Positions 7,201 through 8,104 of a stretch of 8,104 nt of DNA are shown one piece after another (the stretch's first letter is position 1; every line of letters begins with the position of its first letter). This DNA comes from an uncultured Lachnospiraceae bacterium. GTDB lineage: Bacteria; Bacillota_A; Clostridia; Lachnospirales; Lachnospiraceae. Under the pieces are notes generated by a model that saw only the letters and a list, made by a program, of their open reading frames with translations, ran no database searches and was not told the origin of the DNA. Made by a program: the position numbers and the translations under genes. The stretch is from assembly GCA_902783205.1 (NCBI GenBank), contig CACZQE010000089.1:1-8104 (forward strand), written 5' to 3'.

Positions 7201-7564
7201 CGTCCACGGAATCCATGGTTTCAGGTCCCCGGACACTGTCATCGTTCCTGACGTCCGCTGCCGCTATGGTATCCGCGCCTCCAAACAGTTTTTCCTGGAT
7301 CATAGACGCAGCCGTAGCTACCACTTCATCCTCATCCATTTCCGCGAAAGTCTTGGGCGGAAAAAGCTCCGGCTCCAGCCTGTAGACTGTGTCCTCAATG
7401 GTCTTTACCAGTTCCGCTTCCTCTTCCGGTTCATCCGGCTTTCCCACCAGGTTCAGGGCCATGTCCACCACATCGGACATGTTAAAGGGTTCAACCTCTG
7501 TTCCGTCTGTCTCTGCATGCTGCACTCTCACTACATCGAGCAGCGCGCGAATGATATCTTCCAT
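4235..7564 (-). CDS. Large acidic protein with a C-terminal degenerate DnaB/RadA-like RecA-fold domain
   Basis: A 1109-residue protein with no recognised name or function. Residues 1-100 look helical and folded. Residues about 100-800 are mostly Glu/Asp/Ala/Pro-rich and probably disordered, with charged helical stretches (264-337) and a likely folded helical island (641-700). There is no signal peptide or membrane segment, so it is cytoplasmic. Residues about 815-1109 follow the DnaB C-terminal domain order: STGFPKLDAML (829-839), GLHKGSWFIDSSP (842-854), then QYLRNAF where DnaB has MGKTAF. Next come DVLYISTELSR (875-885, Glu882 at the position of the DnaB catalytic Glu), a Walker B-like VVVIDNID (979-986, Asp983), GIRKLAGELNIPILMSR (1004-1020) and HILKNRRR (1084-1091). 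With no Walker A Lys-Thr, ATP hydrolysis is unlikely; a scaffold or regulatory role is inference. A true replicative helicase is about 440-450 residues with an intact P-loop, so this is not DnaB. The start at 7564 has GGAGG 10 nt upstream. The frame is intact, so it is not a pseudogene. Confidence 0.85.
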   Translation of the reverse strand: MEDIIRALLDVVRVQHAETDGTEVEPFNMSDVVDMALNLVGKPDEPEEEAELVKTIEDTVYRLEPELFPPKTFAEMDEDEVVATAASMIQEKLFGGADTIAAADVRNDDSVRGPETMDSVDVQGQMDGYSRLSEEDDGEEEFDAAEASDLNNVIYNQFMRMMGLQDPQVEFPFDRSQIQYGKEKTMTEMLEEEAAQKATEEEPRQLSAWELAQAAVDQDEALHAKEEYIPKPMEMPETKSASQIAAEAIAQAREQDQEKSEVEKRAEALMEEARRLGKDPMQFALHQQEILRYMEKNSDELVSFEDYEDLSPEEKLEIERRMEEEKRLEREAAEKEAPQADAESVPEEEAPAAEAAAATEIPAQEEENGQMQFTEEMLRQMSAEVLREHSDMILSENADEDMESLNQTIMDNIMKMMGSKGVPSEQESVDSLLDQVSIRHGGGSGEPAEPAAEEEVPAAAAADVEEAAEPSREEETVTEEPAAEPEADSEPEPALEPEPEPEEEEAAAEEAEEAVEEEPAAEPEPAPQPVMMSAEELARAAQRQAGIKVQERQEQAGTISAADLARAAQEAERKRKEEARLSADTGLADDDLNFDDLDDDLGDDAGDEADAAPDLDLTDDLISDDDLLSGEDTEEDGTQPDIPVYVLGEHTREEVDEAIANLETLGLEGDVYERAKRLLLLELAGSEGELEAWLKAEEERKASGVEEEKEDPDDLDEESLDRTFEEELDADFENPEEEEAEEETPAAEEAEASPEPADQPAVEEAAVEEPVVEASVEETSGAPSQEEQPVEDQAYKVSVHRPFVLKNSASFMDQFEDFLSQSKGNRRLSTGFPKLDAMLRYGLHKGSWFIDSSPQYLRNAFVLQIADRAAEAGVDVLYISTELSRYDLMVESMSRLTYEIHEKDKEKALSPMDIMTGEGGLEILKDELNWYRGRISEHLYIIDQETVADIVEDLEHASAGNVLVELIRTVVRDADHKPVVVIDNIDNILSVEEAEEMLPLLMEGIRKLAGELNIPILMSRGFAQMENEEELHPADLELQEELGSLCDVWLKLEYADMVTEEGGLSGETVEDIVLRGDTVPVNIHILKNRRRTRTSCQIQGAPKFNYLEE
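5861..6946 (-). repeat. Four copies of an SA-x2-[LI]-A-x2-A helical motif in the large acidic protein
   Basis: The copies are SAWELAQAA (residues 207-215), SASQIAAEA (240-248), SAEELARAA (533-541) and SAADLARAA (560-568). Each starts with Ser-Ala as a likely helix cap and continues as an Ala/Gln-rich helix. Copies 1 and 2 lie 33 residues apart and copies 3 and 4 lie 27 apart, with the Ala/Glu/Pro tract between the pairs. Confidence 0.65.
5975..6247 (-). repeat. Ala/Glu/Pro low-complexity tract within the large acidic protein
   Basis: Residues about 440-530 are built almost wholly from Ala, Glu and Pro, including EPEPEPEEEE and EPEPAP runs. The DNA is correspondingly simple, with pyrimidine-rich CTTCTTCC and GGCTC-type repeats on the plus strand. 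Such tracts tend to vary in length by slippage and usually encode flexible spacers. Confidence 0.8.
6311..7120 (-). repeat. Duplicated LN-x2-I-x4-M-[RK]-MMG motif in the large acidic protein
   Basis: Two copies 255 residues apart: DLNNVIYNQFMRMMG at residues 149-163 (7076-7120) and SLNQTIMDNIMKMMG at 404-418 (6311-6355). Shared positions are L, N, I, M, a basic residue, and MMG, in the same spacing. Both are hydrophobic Met-rich helices surrounded by acidic disordered sequence. Confidence 0.7.
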
Positions 7565-7574
7565 GATTCAACAC

Positions 7575-7579
7575 CCTCC
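7575..7579 (-). promoter_or_regulatory. Ribosome-binding site of the large acidic protein
   Basis: GGAGG on the minus strand ends 10 nt before the ATG at 7564, slightly long spacing. Its first two G bases are also part of a leader hairpin (7578-7598), so access could depend on RNA folding. Confidence 0.7.
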
Positions 7580-7621
7580 GGTATATTCAAAATACCGGCG
7601 CCGCACTGCGTATGGCGCCGG
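7578..7621 (-). promoter_or_regulatory. Two mutually exclusive leader hairpins before the large acidic gene
   Basis: In the minus-strand transcript, CCGGCGCC (7621-7614) pairs perfectly with GGCGCCGG (7602-7595) around an 11-nt loop. Alternatively CCGGTAT (7598-7592) pairs with ATACCGG (7584-7578) around a 7-nt loop. The two stems share bases 7595-7598, so only one can form fully. The second stem includes the first GG of the GGAGG site. The layout resembles a translational switch, but no ligand-binding aptamer is recognisable in the ~70-nt leader, and the first, GC-rich stem should be the more stable. Confidence 0.45.
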
Positions 7622-7640
7622 CTCTAATCCTGTTTTGTAT

Positions 7641-7669
7641 ATTTTAACATCATTGCACTGATATTACAA
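7641..7669 (-). promoter_or_regulatory. Probable promoter of the large acidic gene
   Basis: On the minus strand, TTGTAA (7669-7664), a 17-bp spacer and TAAAAT (7646-7641) form a reasonable sigma-A promoter. The transcript would start near 7634 and carry a ~70-nt leader. It lies between mnmA and the gene, so independent transcription is likely even if some read-through from mnmA occurs. Confidence 0.5.
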
Positions 7670-7687
7670 ATTGCTTTGGGAACGAAT

Positions 7688-7707
7688 GATTGCACATTTC
7701 TGCAATC
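7688..7707 (-). terminator. Weak hairpin downstream of mnmA
   Basis: GATTGCA (7688-7694) and TGCAATC (7701-7707) form a perfect 7-bp stem with a 6-nt loop, starting 28 nt after the mnmA stop. The bases that follow on the minus strand (ATTCGTTCCC) are not a proper U run, so termination would be partial at best. Confidence 0.35.
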
Positions 7708-7734
7708 CTGCTCCTTTCTTCATAAAAGGCGGTA

Positions 7735-8104
7735 TCAGCCGACTGATACGATGGTTCCGCCGCCGGCCACGTGATCATCTTTGTAAAGAACGACTGACTG
7801 CCCGGCCGTTATGGCCCGCACCGGGCTCAGAAAATGTACAGCCACTCTGCCGTCCTCAAGGATGGATGCCCTGGCCTCCGTCTCCTTCTGATGGTAACGG
7901 ATTCTGGCCCGGACCGGCTCGTCGGGCTCTGCCTTCTCGATCCAGTTAAAGCCGTCAGCGATCAGGTCACTGTGGAAGAGATCCTCATTGGAACCAAGCC
8001 TGACTATGTTTTCTTCCGGCAGAATCTCCGTCACATAATATGGAGCGGGGGCGGATATCCCCAGCCCGCGGCGCTGCCCGATTGTATAGGCGTAATATCC
8101 TTTG
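7735..8104 (-). CDS. mnmA: tRNA-uridine 2-sulfurtransferase MnmA, C-terminal 122 residues (5' end missing)
   Basis: MnmA installs the 2-thio group on the wobble uridine (U34) of Lys, Glu and Gln tRNAs, using ATP and sulfur relayed from a cysteine desulfurase. Only the end of the gene is here; the family is about 350-380 residues, so roughly the first two thirds, including the PP-loop ATPase and both catalytic cysteines, lie beyond the right edge. The visible part opens with KGYYAYTIGQRRGLGIS, the family signature at the start of the central domain, continues with PYYVTEILPEENIVRLGSNE, and ends in the C-terminal beta-barrel (PVRARIRYHQKETEA, AITAGQSVVLYKDDHVAGGGTI). The stop is at 7735-7737. 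The GTG at 8034 is an internal valine, not a start, because the conserved reading continues upstream to the window edge. Confidence 0.95.
   Translation of the reverse strand, partial: KGYYAYTIGQRRGLGISAPAPYYVTEILPEENIVRLGSNEDLFHSDLIADGFNWIEKAEPDEPVRARIRYHQKETEARASILEDGRVAVHFLSPVRAITAGQSVVLYKDDHVAGGGTIVSVG

Noticed and set aside
7636..7683. A 15-codon frame (MCNHSFPKQF...) after mnmA on the minus strand, beginning within the weak hairpin
   Set aside because: The GGAG upstream is about 13 nt away, the product is tiny and featureless, and it overlaps the probable promoter of the next gene.
7735..8034. A 99-residue stand-alone protein starting at GTG 8034
   Set aside because: The frame continues upstream to the window edge with the MnmA signature YAYTIGQRRGLGI, so the GTG is an internal valine.

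Overview
The window looks like chromosomal DNA of a Gram-positive, low-to-mid GC Firmicute, most likely a gut-type Clostridium relative (Lachnospiraceae-like). That placement is an inference from strong AGGAGG-type ribosome sites, sigma-A-like promoters, a membrane-anchored HtrA, a LytR-CpsA-Psr (LCP) cell-wall ligase, and codon and protein style. No RNA gene, insertion sequence, CRISPR array or phage gene is visible.

Layout from left to right: (1) 1-1121, minus strand, the 5' three quarters of a membrane-anchored HtrA/DegP-type serine protease whose PDZ end runs off the left edge. (2) A divergent intergenic region, 1122-1285, with a good sigma-A-like promoter for the next gene and two short inverted repeats in front of htrA. 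(3) 1286-2701, plus strand, a complete polyprenyl-phosphate sugar-1-phosphate transferase (WcaJ/WbaP/CpsE type), the membrane enzyme that starts a cell-surface polysaccharide. (4) 2818-4125, plus strand, an LCP family protein with its own probable promoter and a hairpin at the predicted transcript start; this family ligates finished polymers to peptidoglycan. (5) A strong bidirectional terminator at 4149-4185 between convergent genes. (6) 4235-7564, minus strand, a 1109-residue very acidic protein whose last ~290 residues resemble the DnaB/RadA/KaiC RecA-type ATPase core but lack a usable Walker A motif. (7) 7735-8104, minus strand, the C-terminal 122 residues of the tRNA 2-thiouridylase MnmA, running off the right edge.

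Genes 3 and 4 make functional sense together: one starts an undecaprenyl-linked glycan and the other belongs to the family that attaches such glycans to the wall. HtrA, transcribed away from them, would handle extracytoplasmic protein quality control. MnmA is housekeeping.

The most unusual content is the large acidic gene. It combines a probable pseudo-ATPase of DnaB ancestry with some 800 residues of largely disordered Glu/Asp/Ala/Pro-rich sequence, which contains two families of short repeated helical motifs. Its ~70-nt predicted leader can fold into two mutually exclusive hairpins, one of which reaches into the ribosome-binding site. I do not recognise a named function for this protein.
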